From Chlorops oryzae (taxonomy: Eukaryota > Arthropoda > Insecta > Diptera > Chloropidae): DNA of 64,000 bases. The position numbers and the translations under genes were made by a program. The DNA is taken from NCBI GenBank assembly GCA_020466095.1, contig CM035808.1, positions 86,096,779 through 86,160,778 on the forward strand, in the 5' to 3' direction. The notes under the pieces were generated by a model. That model did no database searches and was not told where the DNA came from. It was given only the letters and a program-made list of their open reading frames with translations. Positions within the stretch are counted from its first letter, which is position 1; each line of letters begins with the position of its first letter. This document shows, in pieces, positions 20,746 through 31,214 of the stretch.

Positions 20746-21157
20746 GTGGCAGCGGACTAAGCAAGCATAAACAGAAGACACGACGTTTAAAACGACTTTT
20801 TGGAATTTCTTAGGTGATGTGCTCTTATTTTGTAGGGTTCCTCGAAAAACTTTATGGGCCAAACTTTTTTTTTGTAGGACGACGCTTAGACGTGCCCCAG
20901 GGGGTCAAAATTCACAAAAACCCCGCCAAATCTTACTAATGTCTCCATAACTCTATAAGGGAGGTCAGAAAGTGGGTAAAATGTGAAAGTGACCCCCATT
21001 AATTTTCCCCCCGTAACATTTTATCTGAACAAACTTTCCCACCATCTCCCCTCCTTAAGGGGGCTCCCATATAAAAGTACCCTTTTTATAAAATTGGTGC
21101 AAACCACGCACCAATGGCATAAACGGGTTAAAATGTATGACTAATCTCAACTATTCA

Positions 21158-21312
21158 AAACAAATAAGTATTTTTTGAAACGCATTATTCACTGTTTTCG
21201 CGTTCGTTTCTTGAGTCCTTTCTGTATCTCTCTCGCTCTGTATGCATGCAAAGACTGAAGACACGAACGCGAAAACAGTGAATAATGCATTTCAAAAAAT
21301 ATTTGTTTTGAA
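21158..21312. repeat. Long hairpin in the foldback core
   Basis: Arms of about 60 bp starting near AAGTATTTTTTGAAACGC with spacer CTCTCTCGCTCTGTATGC; homologous to the hairpin at 5228-5370. From 21316 to about 21905 the sequence is the inverted relative of 4740-5225 (GGGGGTCGGTC, CTCGTTCTTGTTCCTACGGC). Confidence 0.8.
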
Positions 21313-22334
21313 TTATTTTTATGAATAGAAACCACTAACTGATTTTAATGGTTATAGTCTCAAAAAATTCGTCATAGATTGGGGTTTGCGGCATTTGAGT
21401 CGAAAATTTAATTTTTTTATGCTAGGATTATTATTTGGCCAGTTAGGAAGAGGAACCCAAAATGCAGTTTTAAAAAAAGGTAATAATTATAACATATTAT
21501 TAAAACATAACAAAAACTAGTCCAGTATTCTTCATATTAGGCTCGTTTAAAAGGTAATTTTAAAAATTTTTCTAATATGCATACCGAACATGCTCGTTCT
21601 TGTTCCTACGGCATCTATATCGTAGATTGAAGTTTGTGAGGTATTTTTCTTTAATTTAAGCATAATCTTGTATGGTGACCCCCCTAAGGAGGGGAGATAG
21701 AGGGTAGGTATGTTCCAAGAAAATGTTAAGGGTAAAAAAATAATGGGGGTCGGTCAAACATATCATCTCTCTAGGAGGGTTTTGAATGTAGTGACGGCCA
21801 TTTTTAATAAAAATTTGATAAAATGAAGGTAATTTTGTATGGGGGCCCCCTAAGGAGGGGAGATAGGGGGTAAGTATATTTGGGTGAAATCTGTTAAATA
21901 AAATAATAGTTGAGACTAGTCATACATTTTAACCCATTTATGCCATTGGTGCGTGGTTTGCACCAATTTTATAAAAAGGGTACTTTTATATGGGAGCCCC
22001 CTTAAGGAGGGGAGATGGTGGGAAAGTTTGTTTAGATAAAATGTTACGGGGGAAAAATTAATGGGGGTCACTCTTACATTTTACCCACTTTCTGACCTCC
22101 CTTACAGAGTTATGGCGACACTAAGAAGATTTGGCGGGGTTTTTGTGACCTTTGACCCCCGTGGGGCACGTCTAAGCGTCGTCGAAAAAAAAAATTTTGG
22201 CCCATAAAGTTTTTCGAGGAACCCTACAAAATGAGACCACCCCACCAAAAAAATTCCAAAAAGTCGTTTTTAACGTCATGTCTACTGTTTATGCTTGCTT
22301 AGTCCGCTGCCATATTAGCGAAACATCGTATTAA

Positions 22335-22548
22335 CCCTGCTGTTAGATTAAGACCATTTGGTCCAAAATGCATAATTTAAGAGGCAAATATATCAAGGAC
22401 GATGAAAAATATGTATATACTTTCGGGCACACTTTTGTTCATAAAGAACTGAACTTCTTATATATACCTTTTTCGTATAAAAAATACACCATGGAGCCAA
22501 TATTCCGTTAGCCAAAGGTTTGTCAGTTTTTCTAATCTAACAGCAGGG
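22335..22548. mobile_element. piggyBac-type MITE (214 bp) in the foldback
   Basis: Ends are the inverted repeat CCCTGCTGTTAGATTA. TTAA flanks both sides (22331-22334 and 22549-22552). Removing it with one TTAA restores the monomer junction (ACATCG..AAAAAACTAGATGAG). The ends differ from those of the piggyBac at 3829, so another transposase mobilised it. Confidence 0.85.
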
Positions 22549-22552
22549 TTAA

Positions 22553-25500
22553 AAAAAAACTAGATGAGCGGTAAATTTTTTTCTTTCACGATTAATTAAC
22601 GGTGAATTCACAGCATCGATTAAGCTATAAGTGGAAACAAAAAACATATTTTTAAAATTTTTGTTCCGCTAAGTTCATATGAACTTAGCGAAACATCGCA
22701 TAAAAAAAACTAAATGAGCGGTAAATTTTTTTCTTTCACGATTAATTAACGATGAATTCACAGCATCGATTAAGCTCTAAGTGGAAACAAAAAACATATT
22801 TTTAAAATTTTTGTTCCGCTAAGTTCATATGAACTTAGCGAAACATCGCATAAAAAAAAACTAGATGAGCGGTAAATTTTTTTCTTTCACGATTAATTAA
22901 CGGTTAATTCACAGCATCGATTAAGCTATAAGTGGAAACAAAAAACATATTTTTAAAATTTTTGATCCGCTAAGTTCATATGAACTTAGCGAAACATCGC
23001 ATAAAAAAAACTAGATGAGCGGTAAATTTTTTTCTTTCACGATTAATTAACGATGAATTCACAGCATCGATAAAGCTCTAAGTGGAAACAAAAAACATAT
23101 TTTTAAAATTTTTATTCCGCTAAGTTCATATGAACTTAGCGAAATATCGCATAAAAAAAAAAACTAGATGAGCAGTAAATTTTTTTCTTTCACGATTAAT
23201 TAACGGTGAATTCACAGCATCGATTAAGCTATAAGTGGAAACAAAAAACATATTTTTAAAATTTTTGTTCCGCTAAGTTCATATGAACTTAGTGAAACAT
23301 CGCATAAAAAAAACTAGATGAGCGGTAAATTTTTTTCTTTCACGATTAATTAACGATGAATTCACAGCATCGATTAAGCTCTAAGTGGAAACAAAAAACA
23401 TATTTTTAAAATTTTTGTTCCGCTAAGTTCATATGAACTTAGCGAAACATCGCATAAAAAAAAACTAGATGAGCGGTAAATTTTTTTCTTTCACGATTAA
23501 TTAACGGTGAATTCACAGCATCGATTAAGCTCTAAGTGGAAACAAAAAACATATTTTTAAAATTTTTGTTCCGCTAAGTTCATATGAACTTAGCGAAACA
23601 TCGCATAAAAAAAACTAGATCAGCGGTAAATTTTTTTCTTTCACGATTAATTAACGATGAATTCACAGCATCGATTAAGCTCTAAGTGGAAACAAAAAAC
23701 ATATTTTTAAAATTTTTGTTCCGCTAAGTTCATATGAACTTAGCGAAACATCGCATAAAAAAAACTAGATCAGCGGTAAATTTTTTTCTTTCACGATTAA
23801 TTAACGATGAATTCACAGCATCGATTAAGCTCTAAGTGGAAACAAAAAACATATTTTTAAAATTTTTGTTCCGCTAAGTTCATATGAACTTAGCGAAACA
23901 TCGCATAAAAAAAACTAGATGAGCGGTAAATTTTTTTCTTTCACGATTAATTAACGATGAATTCACAGCATCGATTAAGCTCTAAGTGGAAACAAAAAAC
24001 ATATTTTTAAAATTTTTGTTCCGCTAAGTTCATATGAACTTAGCGAAACATCGCATAAAAAAAACTAGATGAGCGGTAAATTTTTTTCTTTCACGATTAA
24101 TTAACGGTGAGTTCACAGCATCGATTAAGCTATAAGTGGAAACAAAGAACATATTTTTAAAATTTTTGTTCCGCTAAGTTCATATGAACTTAGCGAAACA
24201 TCGCATAAAAAAAAACTAGATGAGCGGTAAATTTTTTTCTTTCACGATTAATTAACGGTTAATTCACAGCATCGATTAAGCTATAAGTGGAAACAAAAAA
24301 CATATTTTTAAAATTTTTGATCCGCTAAGTTCATATGAACTTAGCGAAACATCGCATAAAAAAAACTAGATGAGCGGTAAATTTTTTTCTTTCACGATTA
24401 ATTAACGATGAATTCACAGCATCGATAAAGCTCTAAGTGGAAACAAAAAACATATTTTTAAAATTTTTATTCCGCTAAGTTCATATGAACTTAGCGAAAT
24501 ATCGCATAAAAAAAAAACTAGATGAGCGGTAAATTTTTTTCTTTCACGATTAATTAACGGTGAATTCACAGCATCGATTAAGCTATAAGTGGAAACAAAA
24601 AACATATTTTTAAAATTTTTGTTCCGCTAAGTTCATATGAACTTAGCGAAACATCGCATAAAAAAAACTAGATGAGCGGTAAATTTTTTTCTTTCACGAT
24701 TAATTAACGATGAATTCACAGCATCGATTAAGCTCTAAGTGGAAACAAAAAACATATTTTTAAAATTTTTATTCCGCTAAGTTCATATGAACTTAGCGAA
24801 ATATCGCATAAAAAAAAAACTAGATGAGCGGTAAATTTTTTTCTTTCACGATTAATTAACGGTTAATTCACGGCATCGATTATAGCTCTAAGTGGAAACA
24901 AATAAACAATATTGTTTAAAATTTTTGTTCCGCTAAGTTTATATGAACTTAGCGAATACATCGCATAAAAAAAACTAGATAGCGGTAAATTTTTTTCTTT
25001 CACGATTAATTAACGTGAATTCACAGCATCGATTAAGTCTAAGTGGAAACAAAAAACATATTTTTAAAATTTTTGTTCCGCTAAGTTCATATGAACTTAG
25101 CGAAACATCGCATAAAAAAAACTAGATCAGCGGTAAATTTTTTTTTTCACGATTAATTAACGATGAATTCACAGCATCGATTAAGCTCTAAGTGGAAACA
25201 AAAAACATTTTTTAAAATTTTTGTTCCGCTAAGTTCATATGAACTTAGCGAAACATCGCATAAAAAAAACTAGATGAGCGGTAAATTTTTTTCTTTCACG
25301 ATTAATTAACGATGAATTCACAGCATCGATTAAGCTCTAAGTGGAAACAAAAAACATATTTTTAAATTTTTGTTCCGCTAAGTTCATATGAACTTAGCGA
25401 AACATCGCATAAAAAAAACTAGATGAGCGGTAAATTTTTTTCTTTCACGATTAATTAACGGTGAGTTCACAGCATCGATTAAGCTATAAGTGGAAACAAA

Positions 25501-26222
25501 AACATATTTTTAAAATTTTTGTTCCGCTAAGTTCATATGAACTTAGCGAAACATCGCATAAAAAAAAACTAGATGAGCGGTAAATTTTTTTCTTTCACGA
25601 TTAATTAACGGTTAATTCACAGCATCGATTAAGCTATAAGTGGAAACAAAAAACATATTTTTAAAATTTTTGATCCGCTAAGTTCATATGAACTTAGCGA
25701 AACATCGCATAAAAAAAACTAGATGAGCGGTAAATTTTTTTCTTTCACGATTAATTAACGATGAATTCACAGCATCGATAAAGCTCTAAGTGGAAACAAA
25801 AAACATATTTTTAAAATTTTTATTCCGCTAAGTTCATATGAACTTAGCGAAATATCGCATAAAAAAAAAACTAGATGAGCGGTAAATTTTTTTCTTTCAC
25901 GATTAATTAACGGTGAATTCACAGCATCGATTAAGCTATAAGTGGAAACAAAAAACATATTTTTAAAATTTTTGTTCCGCTAAGTTCATATGAACTTAGC
26001 GAAACATCGCATAAAAAAACTAGATGAGCGGTAAATTTTTTTCTTTCACGATTAATTAACGATGAATTCACAGCATCGATTAAGCTCTAAGTGGAAACAA
26101 AAAACATATTTTTAAAATTTTTATTCCGCTAAGTTCATATGAACTTAGCGAAATATCGCATAAAAAAAAAACTAGATGAGCGGTAAATTTTTTTCTTTCA
26201 CGATTAATTAACGGTTAATTAA
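22553..26222 (+). repeat. Tandem array of ~24 monomers of ~150 bp with a 9-monomer higher-order period
   Basis: Each monomer has CTAGATGAGCGGTAAATT, TTCACGATTAATTAACG, CAGCATCGATTAAGCT, GTGGAAACAAAAAACATA and the perfect 24-bp palindrome centred on GTTCATATGAAC within CGCTAAG..CTTAGCG. Monomer starts are spaced 150-153 bp (22561, 22711, 22862, 23012, 23165, 23315...). Diagnostic variants (GGTTAATTC with GATCCGC; ATCGATAAAG) recur every ~1,354 bp (22862, 24217, 25570), so nine monomers form a higher-order unit. Short ORFs inside are by-products. Confidence 0.9.
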
Positions 26223-26452
26223 CGGCTTATTATAGGATAGTTAAGAAATTCAAATTGAAAAAGTGTTTCGCTAAGTTTATATACATGGAATATTTTGATA
26301 GTTTTAGTAACCTTCCACCACCGAAAAAAGTTGTCAAATATCTCGGTGCAAATAATTTAAGATACAACTATAAACAACATCAGCAATACAATTCATATAA
26401 CTGTGGTCATTTGTGTTTAAAGTTTTTGTATTCACAATCATGCAAAGATTAA
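26222..26452 (+). pseudogene. Polinton adenain-like cysteine protease, C-terminal part
   Basis: The frame opens at TAYYRIV just after the array and runs through YMEYFDSFSNLPPPKKV and YNSYNCGHLCLKFL, which holds the catalytic Cys of Polinton/adenovirus-type proteases that process capsid proteins. The catalytic His (THW in the family) falls at the foldback insertion and is missing. Stop at 26450-26452. Confidence 0.8.
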
Positions 26453-26513
26453 ATAAAATATCAATTTTAAATATATAAAAAGTTTCTTTTATTTATAATT
26501 TGATAATAAAACA

Positions 26514-27889
26514 AAATCTGACGCTAACCCATCGAACGCTTTCAGTGGAAATAGAGATGCCGCTCTAAGCACAGAGCCCACTGAGACCTCTGATACATCA
26601 AAGGATGGTGGAGAAAAATCACCAAAACCGCCTCCAGTATATCTTAGAGAGCGTAGCTCCAACAATTTGGTCACGAGGCTGACCCAGTTAATTGGAAAGA
26701 AGTCCTTCCACATCATGCCTCTTACTAGAGGAAATGTTCATGAGACCAAAATTCAGGTCTATAATGTAAAAAATTACAGAATTGTCACTAAATTCCTTAA
26801 AGACAACAAAAAAAAGCTACTATACGTATCAGCTTAAAAACAGCAAAGGCCTTAGTGTAGTTATTAAAGGCATTGAATCAGATGTAGATCCTGTGGAAAT
26901 TAAACAAGCCCCAGAAGAAAAAGGCTTTAAAATTAGGAACGTAATGAACATTTTCAATAGGAATAAAACCCCACAGCCGATGTTCAAAGTAGAACTTAAG
27001 CTGCAATCATTCATGGCATAAGACGGCATAGCATAACATAGCATAATCAGCTGGTTCTATCTATTCAATACATGTTGTATGCAAGTGGTCAGTGATGGCA
27101 TAACATAACATAACAGAACAGAAGAAGCTGTAGAAAATAGATTTTTCTTATGCCGTCTTATGTAAGTTCGAGCCAGCTGATTTGAATTTGTGCTGCCAAC
27201 TCCTTCCCAAAGCTGCCACATTTGCCCTTTTTATGAAAATCTTGAAAAGCCACAATTACTAATGTTGTAATATATTAAAATAGTATTAAGCATATAATTT
27301 TTTATTAAAGCAAAATATATTTTATTACTTTTCGGCATGTTCCGAACTGATTTAAAAGCGTTTGTTAATTATTTCTTGAGAAATTGTGGAAATAATTTTT
27401 CCCCCTTTCCGCAATGTGCGCAAATTGCAACATTGCCTCTTCTGTGCTCCTATGTTTTCTTATGTCTTCACTGACTACTCAAAAAGCGCTTATGTTATTT
27501 TATGTTATGTTATGTTCTGTTATGCCGTCTTATGCCATGAATGATTGCAGCTTTAGTCCGGACAACTTAAAACTAAAAAAAATGAGACTCATCCAATCTA
27601 CGGATTACAATATCTTCTCCACCGTAGAGTTGTAATAGAAGAACCTCATAAGCGTACTGGCCCTGTCCAATGTATTAGTTGCCAAGAATATGGCCATACT
27701 AAGTCCAACTGCACCCTACGCATGGTCTGCGTCGTTTGCGGAGAATTTCACAGCTCTGCAAATTGTAATAAAAATAAAACTGACAAAAATTGCAGCAAAT
27801 GTGGTGGAGATCACACAGCAAATTATAGGGGATGTCCAGTATATAAAAAACTAAAAAATCGTATGTCAGAAAAAAAGCAAGCATGTTAG
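26514..27889 (+). pseudogene. LINE-1 ORF1 (gag-like, PRE_C2HC and zinc knuckles), MITE-interrupted
   Basis: The product binds RNA and escorts the transcript. Seen before the MITE: PPPVYLRERSSNNLV, RGNVHETKIQVYN, then (after a shift near 26815) KKSYYTYQLKNSKGL and VVIKGIESDVDPVEI. After the MITE: EEPHKRTGPVQCISCQEYGH-like sequence in shifted frames, three CCHC knuckles (CISCQEYGHTKSNC, CVVCGEFHSSANC, CSKCGGDHTANYRGC), and stop TAG 27887-27889. It is closely related to ORF1 at 34987-36792. Confidence 0.82.
26999..27552. mobile_element. Tourist/Harbinger-like MITE (554 bp) with TTA duplication
   Basis: Terminal inverted repeats of over 40 bp start AGCTGCAATCATTCATGGCA, with CATAACATA repeats inside. 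TTA is present on both sides (26996-26998 and 27553-27555). Removing the insert restores an open ORF1 frame across the junction, which supports the boundaries. A 3-bp TTA duplication is the PIF/Harbinger signature; the element lacks a transposase. Confidence 0.8.
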
Positions 27890-27995
27890 TCAGTCTGACA
27901 CAGTGTATGACACAATTTATGTCGTAAATGCAAAACACTCTCCAGGAGTTACTAAGAGCACAAAACCAGTTGCTCCAAATTTTAACTGCACAAAA

Positions 27996-30680
27996 ATGAG
28001 TTTATTTATTATATCCTCATGGAATGCAAATGGTATAAATCAGCGTAAGCTAGAATTATCACATTTCCTCTCAAAATACTCTTTTGATGTGATGCTTATT
28101 CGGAGACACATCTAACAGATAAAAATAATTTTTGGCTATCAGGCTATAAATTTTACAAAACAAACCACCCCGATGGGAAAGCACATGGAGGAACAGGAAT
28201 ATTTATTCGTAATTGAATTAAACATTTCCCTGTTGAACCTTTCGCAAAAAATTACTTCCAAGCGACTTCAGTTTCTATTGAAACATGTGGTGCAAATTTC
28301 ATTTTGTCAGCAATATATTGCCCTCCACAATTCTCAGTCAGCGAAAATCACTTTAGTGAATTTTTCAACACCCCTGGAACTAAATTTTTAGCAGCAGGCG
28401 ATTATAATGTTAAATTCACCCATTGGGGCTCTCGTCTGATCTCTCCAAGGGGTAGACAATTATATAACACACTAATAAATAGCTCCAGTACTCTAGGATT
28501 TATTTCACCCGGATATCCCACGTATTGGCCAACAGATCGAAATAAAATATCAGATCTCATAGACTTTGCCATTACAAGAGGCTTTGATAATTCGCGTATT
28601 TCAACGTCGATTTGCTACGAAATGTCCTCAGATCATTGTCCTCCTCTAATAGAAATTTCAGAAAACTTAAGAACAACATGCCCCCCTTTTAGACTTACCA
28701 CTTCAAGAACGAATTGGGTTAATTATAAAAAGTATGTTGCAACACACATACACTCCGAATATACAATATGTAATGAAAGTCAAATCGATGAAGCGACAGC
28801 AACCCTAAATTCAATATTAACTTCAGCGGCGGAGCATTCTACCCCAAAAACCTTTGAGCCTGCCGTTAGAAATTTTCATCATACTAATAATCATATTGAA
28901 AGATTATTGCGAAAAAAACGTAGATTGAGAAGAGAATGGCAACAACAAAGGTCCCCTGGCAGTAAAGCTCGACTCAATACAGCTTCAAAGCAACTTAAAA
29001 CTGCTCTTCAAAAAGACCAAGACAGGAAAAACTATAATTTCATTTCAAATCTTGCACCTAATAGCACGTCGAAAGAGTCATTATGGCGAGCTTTCAAAAT
29101 AAAAAATTCACCCATAGAACATGAATCTCCCTTAAGGAATTCAAGAGGAAACTGGGCAAGAAGTGATGAGGAAAAAGCGTCAGTCTTTGCTCAACACTTG
29201 TGCTCAGTTTTTCTACCAAACCCACCGGTAACCGGCCTTAGATTTCCCCTCTTGGCGAGGTGAACAACCAAATTATCCCTATAACATTTAATGCCAATGA
29301 AATAAAATGCATAATTAAGGAAAATTTTTGCGAGAAAAAATCTCCAGGCTATGACTATATAACCCCAAAAATGATCAAGGAATTGCCATACATTACTCTT
29401 ACGTACGCAGCACGACTTTTTAATGCTATTGTGAGCTTCTCCTACTTCCCTGTGATATGGAAAGAATCGGTCATCATAATGATACTGAAGCCCAGAAAAG
29501 ACCCGACGACAGCCAGCTCATTTTGCTTAATAAGCCTTCTCCCCTGCTTATCTAAGCTCTTTGAAAAAGCTTTTCTTATAAAAATAACGCCATACATCCA
29601 CGAGAATAACTTAATCCCTGCTCATCAATTTGGCTTTAGAAAAAAACATGGAACTATTGAACAGGTAAATCGAATCACTCGTGAAATTCGTAACGCTTTC
29701 GAAAAAAAAGAATATTGTTCTGCAATATTCCTAGATATCGCTTAAGCTTTCGATAAAGTGTGGCATGGGGGTCTTATTGCTAAAATAAAGTCTCTTCTCC
29801 CTCAAAATTTTCACGAAATTCTTATATCATACCTCCAAAATAGATTCTTTAGAGTAAGAGTTAATGAATTTATAACGGAAAAAATTGAAATTAAAGCAGG
29901 AGTCCCGCTAGGTAGTGTATTAGGCCCCTCTCTTTACCTTCTTCTAACAGCCGACATCCCCACTAGTGATAATATTGTAATGTCAACTTTTGCTGACGAC
30001 ACAGCATTATTGAGCTGCCACCGCGATCCCATGGAAGCATCAAGAATCCTACAAGAACATATGTAATTAATTGAAAATTGGCTCTCTATCTGGCGAATTA
30101 ATGTAAACGAAGAAACGAATGCAAACACATTACATTTACGCTTAGAAGAGGTATAAGCCCTGCTATTCTCCTTAAAGGAGTCTCCATCCCCCAAGTAAAT
30201 AGTGTAATCTACTTAGGAGTCCACTTAGATAAACGATTAACTTGGCGAAAGCACATCGAAGCAAAGAGGACCAATCTGAAACTTAAAGCATCAAAAATTC
30301 ACTGGCTAACTAACTATCGCTCCCCTCTTAATATGGAGTATAAAGTTCTATTATATAATAGTGTATTAAAGCCAATCTGGTCTTATGGCATTGAGTTGTG
30401 GGGAAATGCCTGCGCATCCTGTATAGAAATAATCCAAAGAGCTCAATCGAAAATTCTTAGAATCATTACAGGTGCTCCATGGTACATCCGTAACGAAAGC
30501 ATTCACCGCTATCTGCAAGTCCCACTTATTAAGGACGAAATCGTTCCCCTTAAATCATCCTACCATGAGAAGCTAAGGAATCACTCGAATCAACTGGCAA
30601 GAAGCCTTAACAATACAACACGTGGAACACGGTTAAGAAGAAAGGATCTTCCATCCGCTTCTATTATTTTGGAAACATAA
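27996..30680 (+). pseudogene. LINE-1 ORF2: AP-endonuclease and reverse transcriptase
   Basis: Endonuclease: SLFIISSWNANGINQRKLEL, a frame break near 28085, AIYCPPQFS, FLAAGDYN (catalytic GDxN), and SSDHCPPLIE (catalytic SDH). RT: KSPGYDYITPKM, FGFRKKHGTIEQV, AIFLDIA then TAA (29743-29745), AFDKVWHGGL, AGVPLGSVLGP, and the intact catalytic motif STFADDTALL. Further breaks lie near 29260, 30065 and 30195. The C-terminus (SYGIELWGNA, RILRIITGAPWY) is present. It would nick target DNA and prime reverse transcription. Confidence 0.9.
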
Positions 30681-30689
30681 CACCGATAC

Positions 30690-30990
30690 TCTGTTATCTG
30701 CACCTCGCTCGTGCATGTCAGACGTATGGCCAATTAAGGAATCATACAGATTGAGGCACCTCGCTCGTGTACGCTCAACGCTCAATGCTCCTAACTACCA
30801 TCAGAGTAGCCGTTCCAGCCAATCAATCTTACGCACCTTGCTCGTGCGCACCGTACGCTTATCCAACCAAGGATTCACTAAGCTTGACGCACCTCGCTCG
30901 TGCATGATCAAGACTCATCCTACCAACGGATTCACTAAGCTTGACGCACCTCGCTCGTGCATGATCAAGACTCATCCTAGCAACGGACGC
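30690..30990. repeat. LINE-1 3' tail repeats
   Basis: The motif CACCTCGCTCGTGCATG recurs at least five times. Two full 57-bp units with GATTCACTAAGCTTGACG stand in tandem (about 30873-30990). Confidence 0.75.
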
Positions 30991-31214
30991 GGCTTAACAG
31001 TAATAAGTCCTCAGCAGCCCAGTTTCTCAAATAGAGGCCCGTTGGAATCAAAACTATTATATCTCTGTATAAATAGTTAAGTTATATTTAAAAAATTAGA
31101 TTTGAATAATTACTGTTAGTTCCCACCCAAAGGAAGATCCATTAAAGAGAAGCAAAGTTTAAATAAAAATAAAAAAAATTATTTGATAACATCTGATAAT
31201 TATAAACCATTACA

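Larger units (their letters stand above)
20605..26222. mobile_element. Foldback-type element with one arm expanded into a satellite-like array
   Basis: The left arm has one inverted ~150-bp monomer (20605-20745), then unique arm sequence to ~21150. A core (21150-21905) includes a long hairpin and pieces of the hAT MITE family seen at 4236-5470. The right arm (21905-22330) is the complement of the left arm and is followed by about 24 direct monomers. The element sits inside the Polinton protease. I found no clean target duplication: the right edge falls within a partial monomer, so a small deletion is likely. There is no transposase. Confidence 0.75.
26507..31180 (+). mobile_element. Jockey-type LINE (LINE-1 of this window), 5'-truncated, nested in Polinton
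   Basis: Flanked by ATTTGATAA (26498-26506 and 31181-31189), a likely 9-bp target duplication, with an A-rich tail (AAATAAAAATAAAAAAAA) before the right copy. ORF1 lacks its beginning. ORF2 has endonuclease and RT but many lesions. A Tourist-like MITE (26999-27552) lies in ORF1. Confidence 0.82.

Noticed and set aside
24414..25958. Identical 63-codon frames on the - strand at 24414-24605 and 25767-25958
   Set aside because: They span monomers of the tandem array; identity reflects the higher-order repeat, not a conserved gene.
22553..26222. CRISPR-like regular repeats
   Set aside because: Period is ~150 bp with no unique spacers and no cas genes; the window is eukaryotic.
20605..26222. Long terminal repeats or inverted ends belonging to the Polinton
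   Set aside because: The structure interrupts the protease gene and carries no Polinton sequence in its arms.
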